A DNA stretch of 64,000 nt, from the NCBI GenBank assembly GCA_024138015.1, contig JAMXBB010000007.1, positions 71,668,932 to 71,732,931 of the forward strand, in the 5' to 3' direction. The notes below the pieces were generated by a model. That model was given only the letters and a program-made list of their open reading frames with translations, searched no databases and was not told where the DNA came from. Source of the stretch: Lumnitzera littorea. Its lineage: Eukaryota > Streptophyta > Magnoliopsida > Myrtales > Combretaceae. This document shows positions 48,317-60,028 of this stretch, in pieces; position 1 is the first letter of the stretch; the number at the start of each line of letters is the position of its first letter. The translations under genes and the position numbers were made by a program.

Positions 48317-49010
48317 ACATGGACACTTAATATGGAAAAATGTCCTACCTAATGTAGGCTTGCATGGATCTTTCAGGTCCTGTATTGATACAGTGTTTGT
48401 ACCAGTATTATCAGAACCTATCAAGAAAAATTTCCATGGTAAGTAATACTCCTTAAGAATAATAGATATCATTCTACATATTGCCTACACCACATGCTAT
48501 TCATTAAATACCCTAAGGGCCAAAATTTTTTTGTTAAGTTACCACTTATCATCTATCTACTGACAAGTAACACCTATGTAAGAATTATCTTACTATCTAT
48601 CAATCCATATATCTACACATACAGATACCTATATATCCAAGGAACTAAACATTGCTGCTAGCTCCCCTTACCTTTATGATATAGTTATGGTTAGCTTTGT
48701 ACATGGTCTCGGTGTCAAAAGTATATGAGTTTAGATTCAACACTTCATGTTCATACTACAACTGAGGCTTACACTTGCATTAAGGGAGAGGAATATGTTT
48801 GCAATGTGATGTGTAAGGGCTATCTTCTGCTTCTCTACGTCATACTAGAATCATGCAAATGATTGTGAATTGCTAAGATGTGTAATTGGATTTATCAATA
48901 CCATACCCTATGGGATGCTTTCCCTTATAAGTATCTAGTCAACATGTTGTACCTATCCCCCTTCTTCCATGTGTAGCTTATAGTACAATAGTTGCAATGC
49001 ACACAAGAAT
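48317..49010 (-). pseudogene. hAT transposase, N-terminal region with BED-type finger (piece 1 of 3)
   Basis: At about 49000-48900 the minus strand reads CNYCTISYTWKKGDRYNMLT, with a nearby frame giving GKHPIGYGID; together these match the C-x2-C and H-x-x-x-x-H parts of a BED zinc finger of plant hAT transposases, with a frameshift between them. At about 48420-48322 it reads DNTGTNTVSIQDLKDPCKPT and LGRTFFHIKCP, the D-N-x-x-x-N region and the F-H-x-R-C motif. The next residues (CHILNL) are found at 22640, on the far side of the 25.7-kb insertion. The stretch between the finger and the D-N motif is heavily decayed. Confidence 0.75.
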
Positions 49011-50121
49011 TCCCCCTTTCATTTGCAAATTTCAATGAAAGGTTTAGTGAAAATATTGGACCTCACAAGTCTATGAGGCTTACCTAGATTGCCACATTGC
49101 AACTCTTCAATGTCATCTTTAGCAATATTTGCAGCGTCGTCCCCTTAGTTCGATGTTAGTTGGTGAAAATCAGGAGGAGCAACTGGAATGATGAATACAT
49201 CCTCAATTTAGTCACTAAAGTATTCGTGGTAAACATCGTAATCCTTGACATCAATGCACTACTCACTTTGGACACCTTTCCCTCTTCCTTTCAAAGCCTT
49301 CTTACTAGACGAAGATCCACGGAAAAAGAGATCCATTTGTTTTATGTAATTATTATGCACAATGTTTTCTACATAAGTTGAAAAAAACAAAATTATGTCA
49401 GTTGCATAGAGGAATAAAAAGTTGACACGAGTGTGGAAGGTTTTTTGTAGGTAGCATAATATTTTTCAATAGAGGTGAACACAAAAAAATTTATCTTAAA
49501 TCAACAAAAAAATAACACGTGGAGTGAAAGTGTTTCAATAATACTGAAAAGAGATATGTAGAGTTTGGAGAGAATTCAAAGATGGTGAAGAACCAGAGGA
49601 GCATATAGACATTATATACACAGTTTTATCATTTTAAATTTCAAAACACATTACGTTTATTGTGTTCTGAAAATTTTTCACATTTATAAAATTTTTATAA
49701 TGGTCACATGTGTTTGCATTTAATTTCTCTATTTACATGACTCACCAATTCAAATTTTAAAGTTTTTGTTTGCTTGTGTCAGTGACTGAATCACTAAAAC
49801 TCTCAAGCTAGTGTGAGATTTAATTTGTGAGTGTGCGTGATTTAATTTGTGTGCAAAGCCAGTGTGAGTGAATAAATATATTCGGTGTCTATGTAAGTAA
49901 TAGGACAAAAGAGAGTGGGAGGGTGTAAATATAGATGTGTGTGTGTGTATGTTTTTTTTTTTCCCTTTTTGATAATGAAGGGATGGAGAAAGGCTACAAA
50001 CTTTGCAGCCAAATTGATGGCTTTTTTTTTTCTTTTACTCAGATACCATCTAGATTGGATCAGCAAGTTGAATCACCGATCCATTACCCAAGCTTACGAC
50101 TCGCCAATTCAGTAGGTTAGT
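49011..50121. other. 5' region of the hAT element, unassigned
   Basis: AT-rich, with a (GT)n run near 49936-49949. Frames at 49160-49381 and 49842-50120 are low-complexity. It probably contains the transposase start and 5' non-coding part of the hAT element, but I cannot place the start codon. Confidence 0.4.
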
Positions 50122-50222
50122 GGCTACAACTCATGGTGACCCATTGGGCCCAACAGTTCGAGCCATGGATAAGGCTCATGCTACTCAGGTCTAGGTTGGT
50201 TTAGGAGCTAGACTCGATCCTT
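50122..50222 (-). repeat. Candidate 5' terminal block of the hAT element
   Basis: GC-richer block ending GACTCGATCCTTCCCTAA. In reverse complement its start, TTAGGGAAGGATCGAGTC, resembles TAGGGAAGGGTCGGGTC at 11133 and, more loosely, the block at 16868 (TTAGACTCGGGGCCAG). Inverted repeats are weak and no 8-bp duplication was found. Confidence 0.35.
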
Positions 50223-53200
50223 CCCTAAGTCCACTCTTTCTTTTGCTTTTTTCTTAGCATATGTCTTTTTGCATTGACCCAAACAGGTCATAATGTTTCT
50301 TTGTGCTTTAGTTGACTTTTAATCTCTTGATTTAAATGGGTGTCGTTTAATGTGCATTATTATGAGGACAAAGATTGGCGCTTTAGGTAATTTTTTTTTC
50401 TTCATTAGAACATATTATCTAATGGTAAAATACTTTCTATTTGAAAGTGTCGTCATTTTGTGCATTTTAAGGTTAGTTTTAGATAATTTTGTTGTTTGGT
50501 TTTGTATTTTGTTTGTAAATTTACTATCTTCAATAGAAAAATTACCTAAAGTTTGTAGAATTTTATAGAACAAAAAGCAACGAACAGGTGTCCTACTTTA
50601 AATATATTCTTTTCACATCTATTCTGAAAAAGAAAAAAGGATCGACGCTTTGGTTGACTTTGCTCCCTTTTTTTTTTTTTTTTTTTTGGTATCTTATAAG
50701 TAGGTTTATGTTCTATTTTGAGAAAAGTATCTAAGGTTTAAAAATACACTATCCAAAAATAAGTGCCATTAAAAAGGTTCTTCTAAATTTTAGTTTCTCA
50801 TTTTGAGGTTCTTTTCTTCTCTTTTCTTTTTCAAAAGAGAAATCTTTATAATAAGTGGCACTTGAATATGTGGTATGGAACATATGGCAAAAAAACAAAT
50901 GAAAAAAAAAAAAAGCTGGAAGACTAATATGTATCTTGTTTTTCATGGGTCATACCTATTTAGTACATATGTTCGTTTAGAAGTGATCTTCCTATTATAT
51001 TTGACATCGTGCTTTATTTTTGGTGGCTAACGGTTTATCTTCTAATTTTTTTTTTTTTTTTCATTATCAAAGATGTGGTTATGTAGAATGTGAATATATA
51101 TATATTAGATTCATATATGGATATAAAGTACTGTTAGAAGTACTCTCGATTATGCTAACGGTGTAAAGCTTAAAATCCTTCCATCATAGAGAGCTAATCA
51201 CACTTAGAATCCAAATTTAAATGATCAATTAATTTTTCTTTTTTTTTTTGTGCTTTAGTATATATTGAATCGAATATTTTGCTTTCGTACATGTTTAAAA
51301 AAGATTTTGTTAATGATATATGACATTAATAGGTTTTTGTTTGTTATTGTAAATTTTTTTAATTCCACTTTGTCGAAGACTTTCTATTTGGTTTGCCTAC
51401 ATTTGTCCCCTTTTTCTAGCAGCCCTTTTAGATTAAAACTAAATTAATTATTGGATAATTTTACTGTATATGACACATTCATTTTATTATGTAGAAAATT
51501 TTGCTAACAAATTTTATCTCTTTAGGCAAATGGCAACTCTTTCAATAATATAATATAAATGTGATTAGCATATGTATCATGACAAGTACATTACAATGAT
51601 ATCCTATAAATATTTTGTTTCTTCAACTTTCATGTATATTTGAGGTTGTTTATACATTTTTTTTTTACCTTCCTTTTTCTTAAAAAAAATCATCCATTAT
51701 CTATACAGTTTAATTTGGTAATTGTATTATGGTCCAAATTTAATTAAATCATTATATATAATTTTTGTACATGCATCACAAGTGCATGTGTGTTAGTTTA
51801 GTTAGTGCTAATAACCAAATAATATAGAATGTTTATTATAAATCAAGCATTTTATTTCAAAAGAAATATAGTAGCTTGAAGTATAAATTGTGAAGTGTAA
51901 CTAAACACACAAAAATAAGATTGCTCAAGTAATACCCCAAATTTAGCTTGGTGGTATCATTCCTATAAGTTACTATATTTTGTGTATCAACTGAATGATA
52001 ATTACCCTGTATATCATAGTGCATGAGATTCTATCAAAATTATCAATTCTCACTCAATTGTAATATTATAAATATAAAAGATAATACATAATTGCTTATA
52101 TTGTAATATTTCAACTTTTGGACAAAGAATATAATTGCTATGTCACATCAAATAAAAATTGAGAAACCATTTCTAAAATGCTCCAACTTTTAAGAAAGGT
52201 CAAATTTTTAAACTATCAATAAATACATTTTAAACCTTTCATCTCACAATATTAACTTAATCCTATCCTAAATTTATCATGTAACTTGAACATAAGAAGT
52301 ACTCCACATAAATCTCAACTCAAACCAATTATAAAGTGAGAGTGATAAATAAAAAAGAATATTAAGAATATAGATACAACCAAAGTGAGTTTAAATAGGT
52401 TTTATAACACCCAAACCTATCTTTGCAACATTAAACATATTGAAAAACTTCATAAAAAGATCATAAGATTTAACCTCATATTTCTATACCAATTTCTATA
52501 TAGCTAAAAACTTATTGAAATGAGTTTTGATAAGGTTTAAACAAAATGACAAAATAAAGTATAAAGTGATAAGTAAGAGTAAAATTATATTTATTAACCT
52601 AAATATAAACAAAATTTGAAAATTAAATATGTTATATAAAATAAAACTAATATATTTATATTTGTTTATATTTAAATCATTAAAATAATTATAAATTAAA
52701 CAATCGAAATTTTAAAAAATATAAATGTATAGTAAAATGTAAAACTAAACTCACCCAAATAATTAGAAGCCGTTATCTATAAACATGCTATCAACTGAAT
52801 GGCTATTAAACAACCTCCACAACTGAATGGCTATTAAACAACCTCCACATACAATGGAGGTAATTTCGAATTCTTCACACATCCACGTCTAGGGATAAAA
52901 TTATCATTATGTCATGTTGAAGTTAATGCTTATATATTTTCTTAAGCAAACTTCAATAATGATAGATGCAGTCGTTACATAGGCTAGGCTACATTTTTTT
53001 CTAAATGATACCACTTCAGCCCATTCAATTTATGTTTTATTTTATCGCATACCAAATACTCCAATTATTGTCTCATTCCATGTTTTATTCAAATAACTAC
53101 TTTATTATAAAATCATTGCAAGAAGCATGATTTAGCAGCGTTCCCTCACTACTTTTCATAAATTTTTAGGCTTATTACATCTTTTTCCTTTCAATCATTG

Positions 53201-53740
53201 TTATTGTCTTAAAATTTTTACTATATGATCATATAGTATCATATTTAATTTTCAAGAATTTCTATAATCCCTTATTCTATTTCAATAAAACCAATCTTAC
53301 CTTCTATTACACCACCAATTAATATCCACTCGATTTAATCAATTAAAAACACTATTAATTTAATAATTTAAATTTAAGACATCAAATTAAAAATTAAATA
53401 AAAGGTAAGGTCGATTTTGTAAAATGATAGATAAAGCCATAATAAAATCCATAATTTTCGCACAGATGCACATCAAACTAGTGGTGCCACTAAATACAAA
53501 CTCCATACAACTCCGCATTCATTTAAAATAAAATTATCATAAATTACAATTTCATCTTCATGCTGAAGAAAAGCAACCAAATTACAACCCTACTCCCCTG
53601 TAGAAGCAACATTCTCACTCTCTCTCTCCACAAATTTCATGCAAATCATCCCATTCCATTTGGCATCCTCTCCTTCTCATTGCCTCTTGGATCTTTCAAC
53701 ATTGCGCATCTAATTTGTGTGACGATAATGGAAATCTATT
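50223..53740. other. Unassigned AT-rich intergenic region
   Basis: No gene or element recognised; many homopolymer A/T runs. It includes a perfect 28-bp tandem duplication at 52793-52848 and ends in the 3' flank of the histone H4 gene (about 53560-53740). Short frames have no family signature. Confidence 0.6.
52793..52848. repeat. Perfect 28-bp tandem duplication
   Basis: The unit, beginning AACTGAATGGCTATTAAACA and ending CCTCCAC, occurs twice without a mismatch (52793-52820 and 52821-52848). Confidence 0.98.
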
Positions 53741-54052
53741 TTAACCACCAAAGCCATAGAGAGTCCTTCCTTGCCTCTTGAGAGCATACACAACATCCAT
53801 AGCAGTGACTGTCTTCCTCCTAGCGTGCTCGGTGTAAGTAACAGCATCACGAATCACATTCTCCAGGAAAATCTTCAACACGCCTCGCGTCTCTTCATAG
53901 ATCAAACCGCTAATTCTCTTCACACCACCTCTACGAGCCAAACGACGAATTGCAGGCTTGGTGATGCCTTGGATGTTGTCACGGAGAACCTTACGATGCC
54001 GCTTTGCTCCTCCCTTGCCCAATCCCTTGCCTCCCTTCCCACGGCCAGACAT
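53741..54052 (-). CDS. H4: Histone H4
   Basis: Core histone H4, which pairs with H3 in the (H3-H4)2 tetramer of the nucleosome in the nucleus. 103 codons plus stop, no intron, as in plant H4 genes. The protein begins [20 protein letters not shown] (N-terminal tail with acetylatable lysines), then [20 protein letters not shown], the histone fold, and ends [11 protein letters not shown]. As far as I can recall it is identical to the canonical plant H4. The ATG at 54052 is chosen because it gives the conserved MSGRGK start; the two codons before it (GTG AAA) are upstream and not an initiation site. Much less AT-rich than its surroundings. Single gene, no H3 partner seen nearby. TATA box and histone-type motifs lie upstream (54170-54354), as expected for S-phase expression. 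Confidence 0.99.
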
Positions 54053-54169
54053 TTTCACGAAGTTTGAATGTTAAGGAGAGAGAGTGAGTACGTGTGTGTT
54101 TGGAGGGAGGCGGTGAATTTAGCTATAATTGAACTAGAAGCGTCATGATAATAGAAGTTGAGATTTGGG

Positions 54170-54177
54170 TTTTATAG
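54170..54177 (-). promoter_or_regulatory. TATA box of histone H4
   Basis: Minus strand CTATAAAACCC, about 120 bases upstream of the ATG, leaving a leader of roughly 85-90 bases. Confidence 0.75.
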
Positions 54178-54229
54178 GGAGAGAGAGTGTGTGTGAATTT
54201 CGCTCATGCGTGGCTGGAGAATGATGTGA

Positions 54230-54354
54230 ACCGTTGGATTTGGTGAAATCTTACGGCTGTCACGTTGCATCCGTGTCTTCAGTGGTAAGTGATTTGGGAC
54301 CGTTGGATTCGGTCTCGTGAACGGTGATGAACGGGTAATGGATGTGTGACGTGG
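54230..54354 (-). promoter_or_regulatory. Histone-type promoter motifs upstream of H4
   Basis: Minus strand AATCCAACGGT occurs twice (54230-54240 and 54299-54309), resembling the plant histone nonamer ATCCAACG. CCACGTCA occurs at 54347-54354, the hexamer-type (ACGTCA) site bound by bZIP factors. These are the classes of sites that direct S-phase and meristem expression of plant histone genes. I do not see a perfect CGCGGATC octamer. Confidence 0.7.
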
Positions 54355-54482
54355 ATTGTGCTATTTTGGAAAGTGTGTTTCGTTGTTGAGATGGCGACTT
54401 GGAAAACAGCTAAAATGGAAACAAAGGTTTGCCTTCCAGTAAATATTTGCTCCCGCACGAGTGTATGGTGATATGAAGCATC

Positions 54483-54550
54483 AGCAATTCAGCATGTAAT
54501 ATCTATGGTCCTATGGAGCAATTCAGCATGTAACATCTATGGTCCTATGG
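54483..54550. repeat. 34-bp tandem duplication upstream of H4
   Basis: The unit, starting AGCAATTCAGCATGTAA and ending GGTCCTATGG, occurs twice (54483-54516 and 54517-54550) with one base difference. Confidence 0.96.
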
Positions 54551-54587
54551 ATAGTTACGTTTTGCATTCCATCCCTGTAGGACAATT

Positions 54588-54643
54588 ATTTGGCAGGGTG
54601 TTACCTGGAAAAAATATATATATTTTTGGCAGGGTGTTACCTT
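54588..54643. repeat. Direct repeat of TTTGGCAGGGTGTTACCT
   Basis: Two copies, at about 54588-54606 and 54624-54642, separated by an AT-rich spacer (AAAAAATATATATA). Confidence 0.9.
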
Positions 54644-54879
54644 CTTAGATTCTTTTCTATTTCCTTCTTATTGTAAAATTGTTTCTACACTTTCTATGTA
54701 AATTCTATCAATTTATCACGTGGAGAGGAAGGAAAGGATACTATAGTAGAAACACTTCCTCTTATTTCCTTTCACTTCATCTCATTTTTATCATAATCAA
54801 ACACACAACTTTCTTTCATTTTCTTAGTTTTTTCTTTTTTCCTTCGAATTTCCATCCATTCAAACATAATATTACTAAG

Positions 54880-55350
54880 GTTATAAATGAGTCGAGTTGA
54901 ACCGAATCGAATTAAGCTCTTGAAATTTGATTCGTTTAAAAATTATTGAGCTTAAACCTAACTAAGCTTTTCTGAAGCTTGAAAATTACAACCTCGAGCT
55001 CGTACAAAAATCTAAAACCCAAGCTCAACTCATTTGCTCATGTAAATAAATCAGCCAAACTCGTTTACCTAAATAAGCCTAAACTCAAACTCGTTTATAT
55101 AAATGAGCCCAAGCTTAAGCTCAAGATTGAATTTAAGCTCAAAAGATATTTATAATCTTTAAAATATACCTTTTTCACGATTATTAATTATATTATTCTT
55201 ATTCTTATTCTTATATTCTTATATTATTTTTTTATGAAATATGTTTTTCAATATAATACTTTATCTCGTGACCCTATTTGCAAGCCAACTTATTAACAAT
55301 ATAAAAAAGCATGCTCATAAACTAGCTTACGAGCTTAAACATAAGCTTGA
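54880..55350. repeat. AGCTC-rich repeat, probably a non-autonomous hAT element or relic
   Basis: Many short motifs in both orientations (GAGCTCGT, AAGCTCAA, GAGCTTAAAC, ACTCGTTTA) are concentrated at 54880-55145 and again at about 55310-55365, flanking a plain AT-rich core with no gene. Such subterminal AGCTC/ACTCG repeats are common in plant hAT-type non-autonomous elements. Termini not defined. Confidence 0.4.
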
Positions 55351-55365
55351 AGTCAACTCGTTCTA

Positions 55366-57100
55366 CATTAGATATTCATGTGACACATTATTTGTTTTCA
55401 TTCAATTAAGAATATTAAAAGTAGATTAATCATTTTTCCACTTTTTTCTAATTGAAGAGATCAAGTGCGAGTGCAACAGAACTTTCTGCAGTAAATTATT
55501 CCACACATATATATATATATATGTACATATATATACATATATATATTGCATGAGACCCCCACAAAATTGGTTAGTAAGCTTAAGATTCACCAAATCAAAA
55601 TCAATATGTGAAATTGTGGACAATCGCAAAAGTTTTTCAATTAAGCTCAAAATTTTGCAACAAATACGAGAATATTAGTAAAAGTGGCCATGAGTTTGAA
55701 GTTAGGAAAAATAAAATAATTAAATACTACCTTTATAAAATATATACATATTACTTGTTAATTATCGAAAATACGAAAAACAAATTCCAATACATAACAA
55801 ACCACTGTAGATACAATATTTAGGTAACATAATTAATAAAATGACATGAATTAATATTAGGGAATATATATACACTAAATTATATCTAATATGTGATATA
55901 TATATATATATACATACTTGTAAAGTTAATTAAAACCTCCCAAATAAGCGAATAATACATTGAAATAATTAAAAATTGGATAAAAAGAATAATAATCAAT
56001 AAACAAATATTAAAGCTCCCACATTTGCAAGTGAATAACGTGACAACTGTATTGTGTAGTGAAATGGATGTTGGCTTATAGGAATATGACATGTTAGTGA
56101 CAAATTACAATTGAATTAGGCAAACAATTGGCAATAAAATATTAAATGGACTTGTAATGTAGTAAAAACCTTAAAGAATTAATGTGGCAAAGGGGATAAT
56201 TCCCATCGACTCCTTAAGTTCTATAAATGCAACCTTCTAATTGTTTTACGATCTTTAAAATAGTATAAGAACTTAGACAAATTATAATGAGCTCTAGTAG
56301 AACTGTAGGAGACTTTGAAAAAAAAAATATGTATATAATGTTTAGTTGATAAGAGGACCGTGCAATGGACGATAGAACCTGTGATCAAACCACCATGACA
56401 TCCTAATGCAAAACCATTTGGCTAGCTTTAGTGACACCCCTCAATCATTGCCGATTCTTAGAAGTTCATCTGTTGGTGAGTCCTTTAAATTCATTCAATT
56501 TTCAATTAAATACTAAACTCCCATGCATAGCAGTATATAAAAAAATAATAATAAAGAAGTATATAGAGATTAGAAAAAAAAATAGTAATAATTAAATGAA
56601 ACAAAACAATAATGACAAATTAATTGTTTGTATAAGAACTCGCAATTTAAATTACCTTCATAAATGAAGCCAATTATTCTGAGGTTACAAGACTTGTGTT
56701 ATGACAAATTATTCATATATGGAAATACCAATTGTTAATATTAAAAGACAATATATATACATAAAAATATATACTAATAAAAGTTATATGATTTTTCTCT
56801 CCCCATAAATATATATGTACAACAATATGCCATTAAGATATGTAAAAGTTTGCTCTTATAAGTATATTTAATATCCTTTTATATTTTACATTAATTGAAG
56901 TCTTAGAAAAAGTATCTATGCACAAATATAAGACTTATCTAATAAACATGATGTAGATATATGTATGCATACCTATATCTATCTATGTATATATAAGTAA
57001 TCATATAAATATATTGTTTTTATCATATAAATATATAAACTATATTTTAATAACTTGATGACAGCATAATAAGTTAGGCTAATAAAATAGATAAAGCCTT
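55366..57100. other. Unassigned AT-rich region with (AT)n tracts
   Basis: Contains (TA)n-type microsatellites at about 55507-55548 and 55894-55915 and many poly-A/T runs. No gene recognised. Confidence 0.6.
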
Positions 57101-58386
57101 ACTACATTCATGATTCTTATAAAAACTAGACATGGATTTTAATATGTAGGATTTACAAGTGATCGGGAGTTAAACACTACTAGCCTACTTGAGTGAATAT
57201 TTGAACAAGTAAGTGAATATCTAAATAAGTAAGTGAGATCAATACTTCATAACATTTTTGGACATTATTTCTGAATATCTGGAGACTTTGTAATAGGAAT
57301 CAACCTCTTGGACCGATCACATAAAGCTAAGCTAGAGGACTTTAAGGACTCGCACAAAGAATACTAGTTCGAAGCCATATCCAAGATAAGGATTCCTGTC
57401 CCAAACTGATCTCCTGCCAACCTGGCTATTAGATCCTCACATGTGTCAAATCTACTCCTACCCAACAACAATGCCTTATTCTAGAAGACAACCCAAGACT
57501 AACTAAGTCGAGCTACCAGACCAACTACAGACATCTGACGCTAATACTAGGACTGATTGACCCTTAACCTGATCCAAATCAAGTCGACCCTTGACTGCAA
57601 ACGTTTTTCTACTTCCACCTACTTTGTATCATATTTCTCCTACCTAGCCACCAAGCAACATATATCTTCTGACACAATATTTTAGAATGATTCTTTTTTT
57701 ACCGTACTGCATATTCTTTGTCTCTTTTACCTTTTTTACTATGTTTATGTAACTTAATTATAAGAATACCCTTCTGTCTTTTCATAAATTTAAAGTAACC
57801 CCAGTAGATGGGTATATAAACCCCTACTTACTTGTACGCAAAAACAAATTGATCAATATCAGATTACTATTCACGTTCCTTTTGAGCAACCTTAATGTTC
57901 TCATTATCATTCAATTCTTATCGATTTCCTTTAGTAAGGAGTAGTGGCAAGTGACCCTTCAATTTGAACTAATGAGTCATATCCGGCAAATTGTAAGCCG
58001 AGTAGGATCGAGTAGTGCATTATATCCATTCAATAGCTATCTGGACTTTGCTAGCTTTTTCTTATTTGTTTTTGGCTCACTTTATTGTAGTGTTTGTCCG
58101 TATGTCCTACCCCGGAGATGCATTAGTTTTACTGGTATTAAAGTACGGTTTCGTGAGAGAGTATGTAAAAGTTGTAGTGAAGTTTTAGTTCGCTTTGTTG
58201 ATAGTGGCTACTGTGTTCCCTTTATAGTTGCAATGTGTTTGTATGTAAGTGTAGTTTTACTATTACTCTATTCTTACATTGTTTTTAATTACGAAAACAG
58301 AGCAAGCTTATTTTTGTTCTGTTTGAGTGATTATCAGGTATTAAAGTTGTTAGTGAGTTATTAATCTATCCAATAAGTATTGCACC
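57101..58386 (+). other. Possible 5' LTR and leader of the plus-strand chromovirus
   Basis: Less AT-rich than the left flank. It has a good TATA box (GGTATATAAACCCC, 57811-57824), a usual arrangement for an LTR promoter, just upstream of the gag remnant. No second LTR lies in the window and I find no clear primer-binding site, so LTR borders cannot be set. The open frame at 57951-58364 is hydrophobic, matches nothing I recognise and overlaps this leader. Confidence 0.3.
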
Positions 58387-59690
58387 ATGTTATATTCGAG
58401 TAATCAGGGTGTTATTAGTGATTGGAGTAGTGGTGCTCAACTAGGTAATGGTCATAATAGTAGTAACACCTCAAGGTCGATTGATGACAAACTTAACAAA
58501 CTCACCAACCTTGTTGAGAGTCTATTCACAGCAATGCAAGTTAACAAACAACAACCCTAAAGTGTACAGCACCATAACCTATAGGAAAATGCCTTTGAGA
58601 GACACTATGGCCAAGGTAACTAAACCAATCGCCTAATTCGACCACAGTGAGCTGAAAGAGTAGCAAACCGAGCTACTAGACAAAAACTGAAGTTAGAAGA
58701 GATTGAGGAAGATGATGAGGAGCTAGATGTTAAAGAGTTTGTGGAGGAAGAAGAAGAAGCTAACTATTGCCAAGCATAGGGACGAAGGCGCCGAGCTCCT
58801 CAAAGGCTAGATAATGTCAAGGTTCAAATCTCACCCTTCATTAGAAGTAGACATGTAAATGAATACTTGGAGTGAAAAAAGAAGGTCGAGAAGGTGTTTG
58901 ACTATTATGGGTATACAGATGTTGTCAAAGTCCAACTTGCTACATTGGAGTAGGTATACCGTAATGTGGTGGAAAAATTTGAACGCAGCCAAGCAAGGGA
59001 TAGATGATGAAGTTTGAAAACCTAAGAAGAAATGAAAAGGTTGTTAAGGGGTAGATTTATACCCGAGACCTACTTACAAGATACATTTACAAATTTGTAG
59101 GAACTTCGCCAAGGAAGCTGATCTGTTAATGACTATATCAGAGAATTCTAAATGCTTATAATATGAGCTGACGCAGAAGAACCAAAAGCCCATATAGTAT
59201 CGAGGTTTATTTTTGGACTCGGATTTGAGATTTGTAACATTGTGGAAGTAAAAAGGTTTTATACATTGGATGAGGCAATAAAGATAATGTAGAGGGTCAA
59301 AAAGCAAAGGAGATATGCTCTAAGCTGACTTGGGCAAATAATCTCCCGACCATCAGTTCCATGATGACCTATTCAAGCTAAGTCAAGGAGGCCATACAGG
59401 GTCGAAGATAGGAAAGACCGATTTGATGATAGTTAAGCAAGTTAGCAAAGTCGAGCCAGTCAACCAGGTCGAGCCAAGGTTAGGCCTACCTCTAGACAAA
59501 AGACTAGCAAAGTGAAATGCTTTGAATGCTTAGGCTTCAGACATGGCTACTGAATGTCCAAACTGATGCGTCATGGTGCTTTGAGGAGATGTAGTAGATA
59601 GCACCGACGAGAGTGAGCCCAAAAAGGAAGACGATGTTAGAAAAGCTGAAACCGAAGAGGAAGAAGAAACTTATGTCTATGCCAACTAGG
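58387..59690 (+). pseudogene. Chromovirus gag (plus strand)
   Basis: From the ATG at 58387 the frame reads MLYSSNQGVISDWSSGAQLG until a stop after about 57 codons. After an acidic stretch (EEIEEDDEELDVKEFVEEEE), gag core landmarks follow: NEYLE, KKKVEKVFDYYGYTDVVKVQ, EEMKRLLRGRFIPETYLQDT and the D/EEAIKIM end near 59285. At about 59518-59555 CFECLGFRHGY with a one-base shift to ECPN is a CCHC zinc knuckle. At least six stops or shifts. The gene order and residues are close to those of the chromovirus at 40824-47143 but on the opposite strand. Confidence 0.85.
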
Positions 59691-59754
59691 GAGAAGTGAT
59701 AACCCTAATTCTGAGAGGAGTACTGAGTTCCCTACTAAGCTCTGAGGAATACTA

Positions 59755-60028
59755 GAAGGAAAATCTATTACATACAAAATGCACCATCAAGAGACAATTG
59801 TGCACCATCATAGTGGATGGAGGAAACTGTACTAATGTAATTGCATAGTCCTTTGTACAGAAGTTAGGACTGCCGACCTTAAAGCATCTTGACCTTACAA
59901 ACTGTACTAGCTTCATGATAAGGGTGCTTTGCATGTAATTGAATAAGTAAACATACCGTTCAGTGTTAGGAGTATGTATAGGGACAAAGTAGTATGCCAT
60001 GTCGTTCCCATGGGAGCTTAACATCTGT
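59755..60028 (+). pseudogene. Chromovirus protease, 5' part
   Basis: Reads LLHTKCTIKRQLCTIIVDGG, then NCTNVIA, a stop and SFVQKLGLP, then DKGALHVIE and VNIPFSV, ending CHVVPMGA, a stop and HLL. The D of VDGG is the active-site aspartate. It is interrupted by the solo LTR at 60029; the next residues, LG-P-LFDRR, resume at 63579. The minus-strand frame at 59752-60024 is its shadow. Confidence 0.88.

Larger units (their letters stand above)
16868..50222 (-). mobile_element. hAT transposon, outer shell of a deep nest of insertions
   Basis: Three separated minus-strand segments (49010-48317, 22644-22055 and 19049-18480) together give the ordered landmarks of a plant BED-finger hAT transposase. 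The interruptions at 22645-48316 and 19054-22049 each show target duplications. With them removed, the hAT-related DNA totals about 4.7 kb, a normal autonomous hAT length. Proposed outer ends are GC-richer blocks rich in GCCC/GGTT-type repeats at 16868-17010 and 50122-50222, as often seen near hAT termini. The exact terminal inverted repeats and 8-bp duplication are not convincing, so the two outer coordinates are estimates while the nested order is firmer. The element is dead. Confidence 0.6.

Noticed and set aside
54050..54058. Two-codon N-terminal extension of histone H4
   Set aside because: The upstream codon is GTG, and plant H4 starts at MSGRGK.
53771..54067. 98-codon plus-strand frame
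   Set aside because: Antisense shadow of the histone H4 gene.
57951..58364. 137-codon open frame on the plus strand as a host gene
   Set aside because: It lies in the leader of the plus-strand chromovirus, is rich in hydrophobic residues, matches no family I recognise and precedes a gag that starts at 58387.
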